From Chaunax sp. Z400 (Eukaryota; Chordata; Actinopteri; Lophiiformes; Chaunacidae), in the NCBI GenBank assembly GCA_037577475.1, contig CM075184.1:30277094-30341093 (forward strand): 64,000 nucleotides of DNA, written 5' to 3'. The first letter of the stretch is position 1, and each line of letters starts with the position of its first letter. The notes under the pieces are model-generated. The model searched no databases. It was not told where the DNA came from and saw only the letters and a list, made by a program, of their open reading frames with translations. This document shows positions 1 through 11,700 of this stretch, piece after piece. Both the position numbers and the translations under genes were made by a program.

Positions 1-3000
1 TAAATTGACACTGCATTGACATTGCACATATTTTGACTCTTTCTTGTTTGGCCTGTTTGAAAAGTTAGCTACCCTTACCTTTAAATAGAGAGTAACAATA
101 CATTAAAATAAACAATAACCAGACTGGAGGTGTTATAAGTAAAGCCAAATTTGTGTGGCATGCTTGAGAAGATCAAGACCTCATTTGCACATTTGTTTAG
201 GATAAATCAGTGTATAGAATTTAAGAGGAATTATGAAACACCTGGTTATGAAACAGCCTTAATTTAACTGGTGCTTCTTATAGGGAAATAATTACAGAGC
301 CATTAAATCATTTTATACAAGTAGTCACATTCATCAACTTTTCAACTGAAATTGCGTTTGCTGGATCCCAAAATCTATAAAAAATATTATTGTTACGAAC
401 CAGTCTCAGTTTCTGAGTTCTCCATATGATATCTCCCCAGACCTTGTAATATCAAAATCCTGTAACATTTTTAAGGAGGTCCTGGTCAGCTTTTACAGGA
501 CTTTGGTCTAACCTAGAAAGGTTCCACATCCTAACAAAGAAGTGTAATACTTGATTTAGATACACCTAATCTTAAAAGTCTAGAATGGTTTCTCCTACAT
601 TAACAATCGGAACAAAAGGAGTAAACCACTCCTTCCCCAAGAGGAGAACTAACTACAACAACAAACCAAACCACTCCAAACATGTGAACGTACCTTAGCT
701 TTAACTAATGAAACAAAAAGGATATTACCCTACAGATCGTAAGGAGTGGAGAGTAACACCGTCCTATCTGGAGAGCCAAGAGTCTTGTCCCAGTTCGGGA
801 TGTTGATATAGGGGAGTTGAGCTGTTGAGGCATGCCTGAGAGAGAATATCATTGGTTGGGGGCGGTGTGGGCAGTAGGAACCCATGAAACCTGCCATCCA
901 GACCCTAATTGGAGGTCATTAATCATGTGAAGCTGTCCTGCAGTGAACAGCCCTGTGTTTCTTTTGCTGTTTGGCCATCATGTAAAGGTCTGCCGTGTAG
1001 ACGAGGAGTCCAAGTCATGCTAGGAACAGTTTGGTCATGGTCACACTCTTATTGCAAGAATTGCAGTGCAAATATTTAAGCTGTACTGCTTGTATTTGTA
1101 AAACTATTAGTTGTTGTAACAGTAATATTAATAAATGTAGTTCCAGTTTATTAGAACCCATGCAATACAGTTGAAAAGTAGAGATAACTGCTTTTGTTTA
1201 TATAGAAACAAACAAAAGTTTAGTTTTATGAAATGGTTGTACCACTATGAATAATCAATTAGCAACATAAATACAGACAAATACATTAAGCAATACTTGT
1301 TATTTTTACTACCAGGAAGCCAAACTAAGGCTTGTAACATCATTTTCATTGCGGCTGTTGTTTTTTTGATTTGCTTGCATGTCCAGAATAGTCTCCCAGC
1401 CCACCACCTGCCTCCCAGATGATATGTTACTGTCACAGCACTGCCAAAATTATGCCACAACTGTTTTGATCATCACATTCATGTTTGTACTAGAAGAGTG
1501 GCCACACAGGTGCATGAATGCTAAATGCATTGCCATATGCAGACTTCCCTCCCACTCTAACAGTGTTTGTTTTGTCTATGACATCAAATTATTGATGTCA
1601 CCAATGGGAGTTTTAACTCACTGATATGAATTAGGAGTAGGAGTATATCTGAAAGCTGGAAATCATGACCACCCCTTCCAGCAGCTATTGATTTCAGTAG
1701 CAGAAAATCCATAGCGGCTGATTTGTGAACCATTAGGTTTTGAACCCAAAGCTCATAATGTTCATATTCACAGCTTTACTCTGTGCTGATGAGGGTGAGG
1801 GTGGGATAAAGAGGCAGGGGGTTAGGGCATTAGATGCGGAAGGGTTCGGAGGAGGCTGTTAGGGAATGAGGGAAAAGCGTTGGAGGTATTGAAGATCATT
1901 AAGCAAATCAATTGAACTCTATCTGGAAGATTGCCCACGCATGCAATAAAACAATAAGGGAAGTGCACAAGATGAACAATTTATTATTATCATATTCACA
2001 CGTCTGTTCTAATTTATCCTTATAAATAATTTATTTGATTAATTTACTGTCCAAATGCAAAACAATACGGAATCTACAGTCCTCATTTATTATTATAAAT
2101 GAAATGGTGGCAACACTTTCAGCACCCAGCTAGTAGTGTAACAACCATCTATACAGAATGACTACCGTGAAAAATAATTCATAAACATATCACATATTGT
2201 GCAGTCATCCCAGTCTTTTGTAAATGTTCGTATGTTTTCCCATTATACAGGTAAAAACACCACCAAAAATTGGAAATTTCCATATATCTGGAAATATAGT
2301 GGTTTTGATCAAGTAGACCTGTTCACACTACACTCAAGCCCCGATATTAAGATATATTACTGAGCTACATAACTCCAGCCTTGTTCCTACTACCTCCGGT
2401 CAGCCAGAGGTCACTTCACACAGCTGCCTCAATGAGTCTTTTTTACTTACTGAGTTGCCTTCTAGCTGAAAATTAAATATGTTTGTCCGTACATACCTAA
2501 GCTTTTAGTTCTCTACCACACTCATTATGTCTCTATATACCAGGCAGTTCTCATACAAGCTGATTATGACCCTGCCAGTCAGAAAATATGGCAACATCAA
2601 CATTTTTAAGTGAAATGAATTGATAATTAGCCATTTCTAAAATAAGGAGTAATTACACCAGAGGTGTCAAAAAAGTCCTGAAAAGACATTCATCACAAGC
2701 TGCATCACACATTTTCAGGTACACATATGCCTCTCTTTTGAGCCTCACCTTAACACCATGTGCATGCACAGACTGTGGCAAGCCTCCAGGGAAACATTAA
2801 TATGTTTTTCATACATATTTTCATTTCATCCTTCATAGATGAAAATTGCATCTGACTCACAGAACAGCCATTGAGATCTGCTGGATGCCATCCACCTGTC
2901 CACAGTAAGTGAGCAAGTCTTAGTCACGCAACAGTCGAGTCATTTAAAGCACAGGCACTTTTAGAGCCTGCTGCCACTGTTCTGAAGCTCTGAGAAGTTC

Positions 3001-3540
3001 TGAGACAGATTGGTAACAGACTACAATCTTCTCTTTTCATCACTTTAAATTATTGTTTCAGGCAAATTTTAACAAATTGGGTCCATAAGCACATAAGAAA
3101 TGAAAATATGCTGTTATTTCATTGCAAATCTAGTAAAAGTTACCAGTGAAATGATCATTTTGGCCTTTTGGTAATTTTTTTACTGAATTGTTTGACCTCC
3201 TGTTTTGTGCTACACACTCCCCCCGATTAAAGGAAACAAGTTTTGATTTTAAGGTCAAATCTAGTGCGAGTTTGATTGCAGACATTACAACAACACAAAA
3301 ACACCGGTTTCTCACCTACCTGGACCCAGAGTGGGATGAATAACTCACTCAGCTACTCTCTGTGACCCTTGTTTGAGATACATTGCACCCTTAGGCCTCC
3401 TGTATAACTGACAGGTTTAATATTAATTATATATGTATTTATTATGATTTTATATTCTTTTCATATTCAACTGCCTTTCCATTTTTAGTTATGTACAGTT
3501 TCTACATGTCTGAACTCTGCTGTTTGTTTACAAATTATAT
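1..3540. other. AT-rich non-coding sequence, nothing recognised
   Basis: This is complex, AT-rich, single-copy-looking sequence. Stop codons are frequent in all frames, and the open frames near 1245-1624 on both strands have no recognisable domain. I see no repeat family, RNA gene or clear promoter. A G/A-rich patch lies near 1790-1880. Intron or intergenic DNA is the simplest reading. Confidence 0.6.
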
Positions 3541-3542
3541 AT

Positions 3543-3622
3543 ACAGTACCAGTTAATAGTTTGGACACAGTTACCCATCCACTTGAATGGGAAACTGTGT
3601 CCAAATTTTTGACTGGTAGTGT
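3543..3622. mobile_element. Palindromic MITE, Tc1/mariner type (copy 1)
   Basis: The left arm begins CAGTACCAGTTAATAGTTTG and the right arm ends with its near-complement, reading TTTTTGACTGGTAGTG. The arms meet at a short centre around CCACTTGAATGG, so nearly the whole unit can fold into one hairpin. TA-rich sequence lies on both sides, as expected for TA target duplication. A second copy is at 16699-16774. The family is common in fish genomes and carries no coding sequence. Assignment to Tc1/mariner is from recall of the CAGTACCAGTCAAAAGTTTG end motif. Confidence 0.8.
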
Positions 3623-3652
3623 GTGTGTATATATATATATATATAAAAAAAA
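3621..3652. repeat. TG/TA microsatellite with A-rich end
   Basis: A short GT run passes into about ten TA units and then an A run. It directly abuts the right end of the palindromic MITE, so it may have grown from the TA target site. Confidence 0.85.
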
Positions 3653-4124
3653 CACCTATTATCCATCGTGGAGACCTGCTCTGCTAACCTTTCTCACATC
3701 AATAAAGGCAAAGACACAAGCATATTAAGATGGTTTAAAAAAAACTAACAAGCTCAGTTGTCTCCAGCCAACTCTACTTTTTTATCTGACATAATTTATA
3801 TACTGCACAATGGTCCCTTGGAATAATTTCTGTGATTAAAAATGTGCTTCACTTTGCAATGACAACAATATAACTGTTAGAGTGATTGCAAAGGATACCC
3901 TCTGCATCACTCGAGTCGTACACTGTTGGAGAATGGCTGATACAATGGAAAATATCCTTCAGAAATCTTGAGAAGTACCGTGATCTGCAGGATATATTTT
4001 CCCAGTTTCTTCCAAGATGTGTTGAGTGGCGTCCTAATCAAAAATCAATGTGCCCACTTGAGTAGGCCCACAAGGCTTCTGTAGCAGGTTATGTAATCTG
4101 ATAATACCAATCATAACTGTGTTA
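3653..4124. other. Non-coding, nothing recognised
   Basis: AT-rich complex sequence with no open frame of note and no repeat that I recognise. Confidence 0.55.
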
Positions 4125-4290
4125 GAGGCAATCCATCTGACTTTCACAGGACTGGGGTCAGTGAGTAGGCCTTGGCCTCCCATGCCATCAATTACCACTT
4201 ATTATGGGGGGCTCACTCTGCCAGAGATCTGTGTAACCCCCTTCCATAAATAATATTAACAGGACCAGCCTCATCAATCAATACCAGCAC
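4125..4290. promoter_or_regulatory. Candidate conserved non-coding element
   Basis: The stretch has balanced composition and contains ATCAATTACCACTTATTATGG, a TAATATTAA core and a CATCAATCAAT block close together. Such clusters of homeodomain and PBX-like cores (TAAT/ATTA, ATCAATCA) are typical of vertebrate developmental enhancers. Conservation itself cannot be seen from one sequence, so this is a pattern-based guess. Confidence 0.25.
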
Positions 4291-4859
4291 AGTTGTATTG
4301 CTCCAGCCTAAATGGCGGCTTCCATGGCTCTCCAGCCTCGATCAATGACCTTGGCTCCTCCAGACTAACACATAAGGGTAAATCTAGCTCTGTTTGAGCC
4401 CTGGGGTCTTCAGTCTGCCTTCCCCTGCTTCTCCAGCCCCTGGCTCTGTGACTGCCTGTCTCTTTCTTGATTCTCTTATGTTGAGTACTATCTGACGCTG
4501 CTTCCAACTTCTGCTGTTGCAGTCTCTGCCAGGCTCATGCAGGCTGGCCTATTAATCGTGTGATGCACACAGAGGAGGTGTCAGAGAATGAGAAAGAATG
4601 ATTATGTAGAATTAATGAGTAACTTAATGATTCCCCTCTCCTCCCCTTCCACCCTTTACCTCCTTCCACTTTTCTGTGCAATTTCCTGCTATAAGGGTTA
4701 TGGTGCGAAGAAGAGCATTTTAAGCACTTTATTGTAGCCAAAGGCAGAAAAGGGGGTGCGCCGGTTCGGGGTGATGATATGTCACTTTTTCTGATACAGC
4801 TGTGACAAATACAGCTACGTGGTTTAATTCCTTGCCACCGTGTTCACCTTCGATACAAA
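4291..4859. other. Non-coding, pyrimidine-rich patch
   Basis: The part from about 4370 to 4460 and again near 4630-4670 is rich in C and T on the plus strand. The open minus-strand frames at 4274-4741 are low-complexity and charged, with no domain that I recognise. Confidence 0.5.
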
Positions 4860-5190
4860 TTTCTGAGCTGTTTCATTCGCTACAGGCGGGAGGTTTAGAT
4901 GGGCTACGTCAGTTCAGGAGGGTGGGGTGTGGTATTAAGGGCATAATTACGGAAGCAAATAATTAGTGAGTAGAGTGCAAAGCAAGATTAATTAGCCTCA
5001 TCATCTGCTTGTGACCTTAGCACTTGCGAATCATTCCTTGCTTGACCAGCTTTGCCATAAGCAAATCATTCACTCAGGGGTGAGCGCTCCATGCCCGGCA
5101 ACCAGTGAGAGAGTAAATGGCTTCGGCAACCTTTGCCTTGTGACTGTTATTTAGGTGGCTACACCACATGGGCCGTTGTGAGTTATGAAA
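4860..5190. promoter_or_regulatory. Candidate conserved non-coding element
   Basis: The core at about 4935-5085 carries ATAATTACGGAAGC, AAATAATTAGTGAG and GATTAATTAGCCTCATC, then GCAAATCATTC motifs. Several TAATTA homeodomain cores and an AGCAAAT element lie within 150 bp of otherwise non-repetitive sequence. This resembles an enhancer core, but no alignment supports it here. Confidence 0.3.
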
Positions 5191-7544
5191 ACACTTCCTT
5201 GTGCTCGGGATGCAGCTGTGACTAAGTATTTGTCAGTTAGAAATACAACATGTTCTGTAATGTTATAATGCTGATCAGCTATTTAAGTCTAAATAGTAGC
5301 AACACCTAATGTGTGAAAAACTTAACCCAAGAAAAAACCCAATGGCCTCACAGACCACCGTCGAGTTCATTGTTGTCGAAACATTTGAAACTTCACTGCC
5401 CCATTGCGGTTGTATCGATGTCGACAGAGGATGTACGGAAGTATGCACGAGTCGACAGACAGAGCGTTTATGGATGGACGTATCCATTTACTTACGAAGA
5501 GGGAGCATAAATGGGCCTTTAGTCTCGCCATGTTGAAGAACTGAAGAACAACATTTAATCTGTCATACCAGGATCAGGATTTCTCACCCAACCAGAGCAT
5601 CATTACTGCCATTGAGGTCAACTGAAAGCACGAAAGTCCTCTTTACCTGCGCCCATCACCCTGTCTGAATACATTTACATACCCACAAAATTCCACATAT
5701 ATTTGTTTAAGGAAGTGATCTGTTGAAAGTGGAAAGCATGCTGTTCCAGTGTCTTTGCATGCCCTGTATTCTTGTGCTTTGCCAGAGAAAATCAGTTCAG
5801 TCCAACTTGAGCAGTGACTTTAAATTCTGGCCTTACACTGACCTGCAGACTTCAAAAGCTTGATCAAGCCTTCCCCAGACAAGGAATTCTGTGGTTCAGG
5901 CAATTTGTTTAACAGGAGAGAGGTTTAGTGTGATTTGGGAGTGAAAGGATGCTTTAGTACTCCTGGCTAACCCGGAGCTCAGCCTCTCAGGACCTGAGGA
6001 AAGCACTGGGGATCCATCACCTCTCATGGAAAAAAGGAGAAAAAAACATGTCACTAATGCTGCTTGGCTCAGTGATACAGGCTTTACGTTTTGTAAGGGA
6101 AGACAAGCTCATTATGGCCATACTGTATATCAAAGTCTATATGATTTTTACATTAAATACATGCATGTTATTTTTCTCCAAATATTGACAGTGTCCATTT
6201 AGATGGAGAAAATAAGTTATTTTTTTCAAATGTTTTCTTATATTTTTTCAAGGTTATTCAAGGCATGAAATTAATCCATAAATGTTTTTTAAAATCTTTT
6301 TAAAATTTTTTTTTATCCACCCTCATCATAAAACACCAGAGAGACAATACAGAGAGAACAGGATAAAGAAATAAAGATAGAAATGGGGTGACAGTGGGTG
6401 TGTGGACCTCACTGACCTCACCGTTGTTAGATTCACAGAAAGACGTGGTCCTCGTTCATGAGCCTCATCTAAATGCCTTCTCTGTGGAATACAAGCTTCA
6501 ACCATCTCATTGACTCTGGTGTCAGCCAAACAAGTCTGAGACGTATCAGACAGGGAGGCAGACATCTTACAAACAGTTGGTTTGCTTTCATAAAGGGAAA
6601 AGGCCAACCCAAGTAACATTGTTGGCATATTAAACCAAATCATAATCAAGTCGATTCGTGTAGATTTAGTTCCCATGGTAAATTAGATTTTCTTTCTTTT
6701 TGTCTCCCTCTATGTACCTAATAATCTTGCAATTTGGAAATTGTTCTTTCCTCAGATTGCGTTTTGCAGGCAGTTAAAAATACATACTCTCTATTTGCAG
6801 GATGTTTCATTTTAAGCATTTTCAGAAGACCAAAGTCCAAACAACACCCTTGATGAGTACGCACAGTTTGACATAAGCACTGTACTTACCTCCAGTAATC
6901 GTCACAGTTGGCTGAAACCTGTCAAGTTAAGATGTATGAGCGGATATGTAAAACGGACATAATTTCATGGTAAAGATGGGAAATGTTATTGCTCTTTGAT
7001 TATTGAACCTTTTGGTGCAACTGCAAAAGTCTTTACTCTGGATTAGCGTTCAGGTTAAACCCAATTATTTATGTAAACACCAAAGTGATGTTTTGAAATC
7101 TGTCTCCCCCTTTTAAACACTGTAAACAAAGGCTATCAATCATAACCCCTGACAGTGGTAATTGCTACCAGAGATTGTGAGTCAGCTCACTCACTGCTGC
7201 ATTAAAACATTGTCCAGTCCCACAGTACTACACAGTAGTCTCATCAAACAACAGTATCATGTTTAGCAGCAGAGTGATCCATTTCCATTTGTATAAACCA
7301 GTCAAATGTTGTGTTACTTGTTCTGTTTATAGACACTGATTTGCTAATTAGTATTATCTTAGCCTTTTTATTCGACTAACTTGCATCATTTAGGACTCTA
7401 TGACCCAAAAAGTAACTCTTTGTCTTGAATTTTTCACTTTCTTGACTTAATTGTGGAAACAAACATCAGACACAGTAAATTGACAATCAGTCTCTGCATT
7501 CCTGTCAAGATGGAGAATTTCCCCTCATCACATTTTTAGAAAGA
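5191..7544. other. Non-coding; contains a short sequence shared with 57.75 kb
   Basis: Mostly AT-rich, with no coding exon that I can support. Positions 5499-5519 read, on the minus strand, AAGGCCCATTTATGCTCCCTC; 20 of 21 bases match the plus strand at 57752-57772. The adjoining 5400-5500 is unusually CpG- and GTCGAC-rich for this region, which suggests an old mobile element fragment. The open minus-strand frame at 6326-6676 has no recognisable domain. Confidence 0.5.
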
Positions 7545-7823
7545 AGAGCACTCGGAGAGGGCAAACCTCCGCCAAGGCCCAACAATCCTCGACATGTCAA
7601 AAATTGAAGAATGTCAGGATCCGGATCCGGATTTAACATGATGAATGAATGTAAAATGACGAAATCGTTAAAAAAATTTAAGAATTTTATCAACTCTAGG
7701 ATATGCTAGGGTCCATCTTTCGTGAAAATTCCATGCAAATCTGTCCATTAGTTTTTGCGTAATGCCGCTAACAAACAGACAAACAAACTGAACCAATCAC
7801 ACAACCTCCTTGGCGGAGGTAAT
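7545..7823 (-). mobile_element. LINE-tail-like interspersed repeat, 'CCTTGGCGGAGGT' family
   Basis: The left end is CACTCGGAGAGGGCAAACC followed by CTCCGCCAAGG, the interior has a GGATCCGGATCCGG run, and the right end is CCTCCTTGGCGGAGGTAATA. Read on the minus strand it gives GGAGGTT, a TTTGTCTGTTTGTTAGC stretch and ATTACGCAAAAACTA, matching a dispersed family very common in percomorph fish. Related pieces at 16445 and 36778 lie in the opposite orientation. I believe the family is the 3' part of a non-LTR element (RTE or Rex type), but the clade is not proven. There is no intact reverse transcriptase. Confidence 0.75.
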
Positions 7824-8389
7824 AAGCCGTGCATCACCTATTTTCTCTAAAATTCAGTGCCGTCATGTTGCCATCTTTGTCCATTCTTATCCCTTTGGTC
7901 CCTCAAGTTGCTTTATATCCTGTATTGATTGAATCATATACGATATATCATCTTGCAAACACTCTAATTTCTCATTTTACTTTTAAATATCACAGAAAAA
8001 TGATACATCCGCAGATGCTGCTAATCACTTTTAAGAGGAGATGATATGACAGTTTGTAAACCGCCCTGTATGACTGTTCAGGACGTTGATAGGCGAGTAG
8101 TGGGAGCAGTGAATGTAGCGGAGATGGAGCTCACTGACTCCTTTCACATTAATGAATGGAGAGGCATAGATTTTATGGAGCCAGGCTGTATTGACCTGTG
8201 GCTGACATCTACTTTTTAGTTTAATAACATAATCAGCACTTGACACATGATTATAATAACCCAATGCAATTTACTGCATTCTCTACAAACACATTGATTT
8301 TTTTGAACAACTCACAGAACCAATTACATTAATATTGCTGCATAATTAGTTTACACATTACTAAATTACTGACAGATTAAAAGTGAAAT
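7824..8389. other. Non-coding, nothing recognised
   Basis: AT-rich complex sequence. The small open frames on both strands at 7829-8264 show no domain or family resemblance. Confidence 0.55.
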
Positions 8390-8700
8390 AGCACAGTTCA
8401 TACCCTGCCGACATAACTGCCAGAGAGGAAATTAATATGGATTCAAAAGGTCCTCAGAGGCCTGAGCAGTAAAAGGAGAAAAAAAAAGCAACAATCTATA
8501 AGGCATGCTTGCATAAGGATATCCTCTCTGCAAGCTTTCCAGGTGTTGGTTTCAGCAGAGGCATTCTGGCCCAGGCAATTAATATGGCATTTAATTAGAT
8601 TTGCATATAAATATCGATAGGCCCAGTTCCTGTGGGGAGCATTACAGTACTCTCAGTTTAGAGGAGTGTGTGTAAGCCTACTGAGGTTGCCCATGCTTAT
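8390..8700. promoter_or_regulatory. Candidate conserved non-coding element with octamer-like site
   Basis: The block at about 8570-8630 contains GGCAATTAATATGGCATTT, then TTAATTAGATTTGCATATAA and ATATCGATAGG. ATTTGCATA is a near-perfect octamer (POU) site next to TAATTA homeodomain cores. A second AATTAATATGG occurs at about 8430. Two copies of AATTAATATGG within 150 bp with an octamer between TAAT cores is a strong enhancer-like pattern. Function and conservation are untested. Confidence 0.35.
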
Positions 8701-11700
8701 TGCCTCATTATCAAACCCTCCCTTATTATGTATTATGTATATACAGTATACTACCAATATGTTTTCAGTATGGCTGTTGATTTATGTCCTTTAGACAGAC
8801 TCTAGCATATTTATTATAATGGGAAAGGAGCACAGTATATACTATAAATGACTGCATATGTTAATATGTGTCCATCTTTATTGCACCTCACCTCCCAGTG
8901 AGGAGAAGGTATTAGTGGCAGGTAGACGAGCTGCTTGATGGCACACTAACTTTACAGCAGAAATGTATTGCTCTGACCTTTGAGGTCCACATTGATCCAA
9001 TGTACTGAGTGCCCATTTCCCCAGAAACAAACATATATAATTGGTATTCGGTTCCAATGGTGCTCTTTCACTGTCTTGGGGATGCTCTGCAGCAATATAA
9101 ATCAATTCACACTTATAGACACAATATGGATGCAGCAGTGCTGACTGGTCATCTGAGGATGACAGAGGTAAGAATTCAATAGACCTTGATCAGGCCCAAC
9201 CAATCGATCTTCATCAATCCTCAACTTTTAATTGTACACAAAAGCTCAATATGTAATCATATTGAATTTTTCTTTTGGTGTTTTCAACCTGATTATTCAA
9301 AAATGGATGTGCGTAGCTGAAGTGTGCAAAGGTATCTGCAGAAACCCTGTGTGCACCTGCATATTCTTCTTATTTTGTTGTGTTGTGAAAGTTTTTGCAT
9401 GTCAAGTCATTGGTTGTGGATCTGTAACCCTCAACCAATTACGCCACGCAGGATGTAAGGTCACACTATAGGCTAAAAACGTAGCAATCGGTTTATATCG
9501 CTCCTCTGCTCTGTCTGTGTGATGGATGTATGAAGAGCTGCTGGTCTATGTGTCTGTTTGATGTGAGCTTTGTCTGAATTCACACAAAGTCCAGCAATGC
9601 GTCCCCCTTCCTGAAGGGTTTTCTAGAGGTGTGGGAGTGTTCTTTAAAAGGGAGTGAAAACAGAAAATGATGTTTCCTTTCTCTGACTCACTGCCTTGTT
9701 GTTGCTAATGCTACCTCCTCTCTTCATTGCTCTTACACTTGCTTGAACATACACAGATTAGAGAGTTGGACTGAAAGGATATATTTTGCAGAAGCACTAG
9801 ACGTTAGGATTCGTCCACCTCAGGATTAATATGCATCAATGCCTCTGTCTATTTACAGCCTCATAAATGACCTCTGTGCAATGAGTCAGTAATATAAACA
9901 TAGCATGTACAACAGATCTAGTAATGTTGGTCATTTAATTGTTGGACATTACTGCGGGAAAACAAAATAGACGCCTCCAGAACTGAATCATTTACATAGA
10001 TCCACCACTTTTTTCACAAAGATATTGATTCTCCTCTTTTTCCCCAAAATCCTCTGATTGCTCTGCCCTTGTTGGATTTCATATCAGTCTTTGAAGCTGA
10101 CTGATGAGTAGATCTTAATTCTCCTTGAGGTTCTTTGGCTGTGGTGAATGAACCATGGATTTGCTGAAGAGGACACAGTAGAATCTCTTCATTGCTCTGG
10201 ACATCTCCCAGTGCTTCTGGCACACGAGGATAGCAAATGTCTCCGTTTAGTGACCACAACATGGAAAATAACAAGCAATTCACTCACTTGCAGAAACGAA
10301 GATGCAAGTTTGAATAAATGAAACCCATAAATGAGACAAGCTAAAATACCCCAATATGCCTATATCTCTATGAGGACAGATTTTTTTTTCCTAGTTTTTT
10401 CATTCTATATCTATTGTTGGTGCTTCCTCTAAATTTTGGCTTTGGCATTCTGCTATCAGTTGAAGACTGGATTGTAAATCTTTGTAAAATCATGTAAAAA
10501 AAAAATCACAAAATTGTTGCCACACTTACACGTTGTATTGTTAAAAGTACACACGAAAAGTTGCACCATAATTGCATATTTAGACATATTCTGCCGCTTA
10601 CATTTGATTTAATCTTACTTGCATATTTTATTAATGACTAAAAGTAGAGAAGAAAAAGACTCCTAACATTTTCTTAGCTTGGGAGAAAATAGACATATTT
10701 CCATTTTAACTCTGAACGCTGTGTCCGGGGTAACAATGGTTTTATTAGTCAGTGCTGAGGAGGCTGGGCACTAGTTGTTACCTGTTCACTGTACAGTCCT
10801 GCTGTTTACTCAGCTGGAGGGCCTCTGCCTCCAGTGGAACGGCAAAAGCTACAGGTCACTAAATATTTCATTTCCCAAGTAAAACATGCTTCCCCTCATC
10901 AGCTGCAAAAAAGAAACAGATCACAGTGATGAATGTGCAATCAGGCTGATTAACTCGTTATTAGTTGTCCGCAGGATCCACTGAAGGAAATGAGAGCAGG
11001 AATGAAAACGGTTATTTATATATCTGGTGGTCAGAGTTATGAATGTGATGTGAGGAAGAGGCCTCTGTGAACTCTTACCTCTCGATGTTAGTAATTTTAA
11101 GTTGAATTATGATGCTGACATCCATTGCTTGTTCCCACCGGTTGGGTCTTCCTTATTCAGTCACGTAGGTGTTTTTATACAAGGCATCAGATGGTTCTAT
11201 AAATACATGAAGCGACTCAAGTGGAAACATGAGCTCTGGGCCCATCTTTCTGCAGACTTCTGTGCAAGTTTTCCTGCTTCTCTCATTCTTTTCTCTTTTT
11301 TTGCCAGCAGATGGTGCTGCAATCTCTTTGTACTGCATCCCCATTGGGTCGAGGCAACATATGCTCTACAAACATGCACGACACACTATTTTTTTTTTTT
11401 AAACACTAGTCCAGCTTAGTTTCTGAGTTGAGTCAAATGTTTTTTGAAAGAAGTGGAGTGGAGATTTTCTGGTTTTCTTTCTGCAGGAAAGAAAGGAAAG
11501 AAGCAAAGTTTCTTTTGAGGATGAGCTCGGGGTGTTCTGCAGTTACACTTAATTATACTCTTGCTCTTTTTTTTATATTGCTGAATAGGAACAGACAATG
11601 TTTGCCATTGCAATTGCCTCTTACAGTTGCAGAGAAGGTGTCGGCTTAGTGTTGGGGCTTTTTCTGTGGTGGAACATGGTGGGTAGCATGGCTGGGCCAG

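Noticed and set aside
6326..6676. Minus-strand frame of 116 residues
   Set aside because: Its hydrophobic C-terminus comes from A/T-rich DNA; no domain, and no splice context that would make it an exon.
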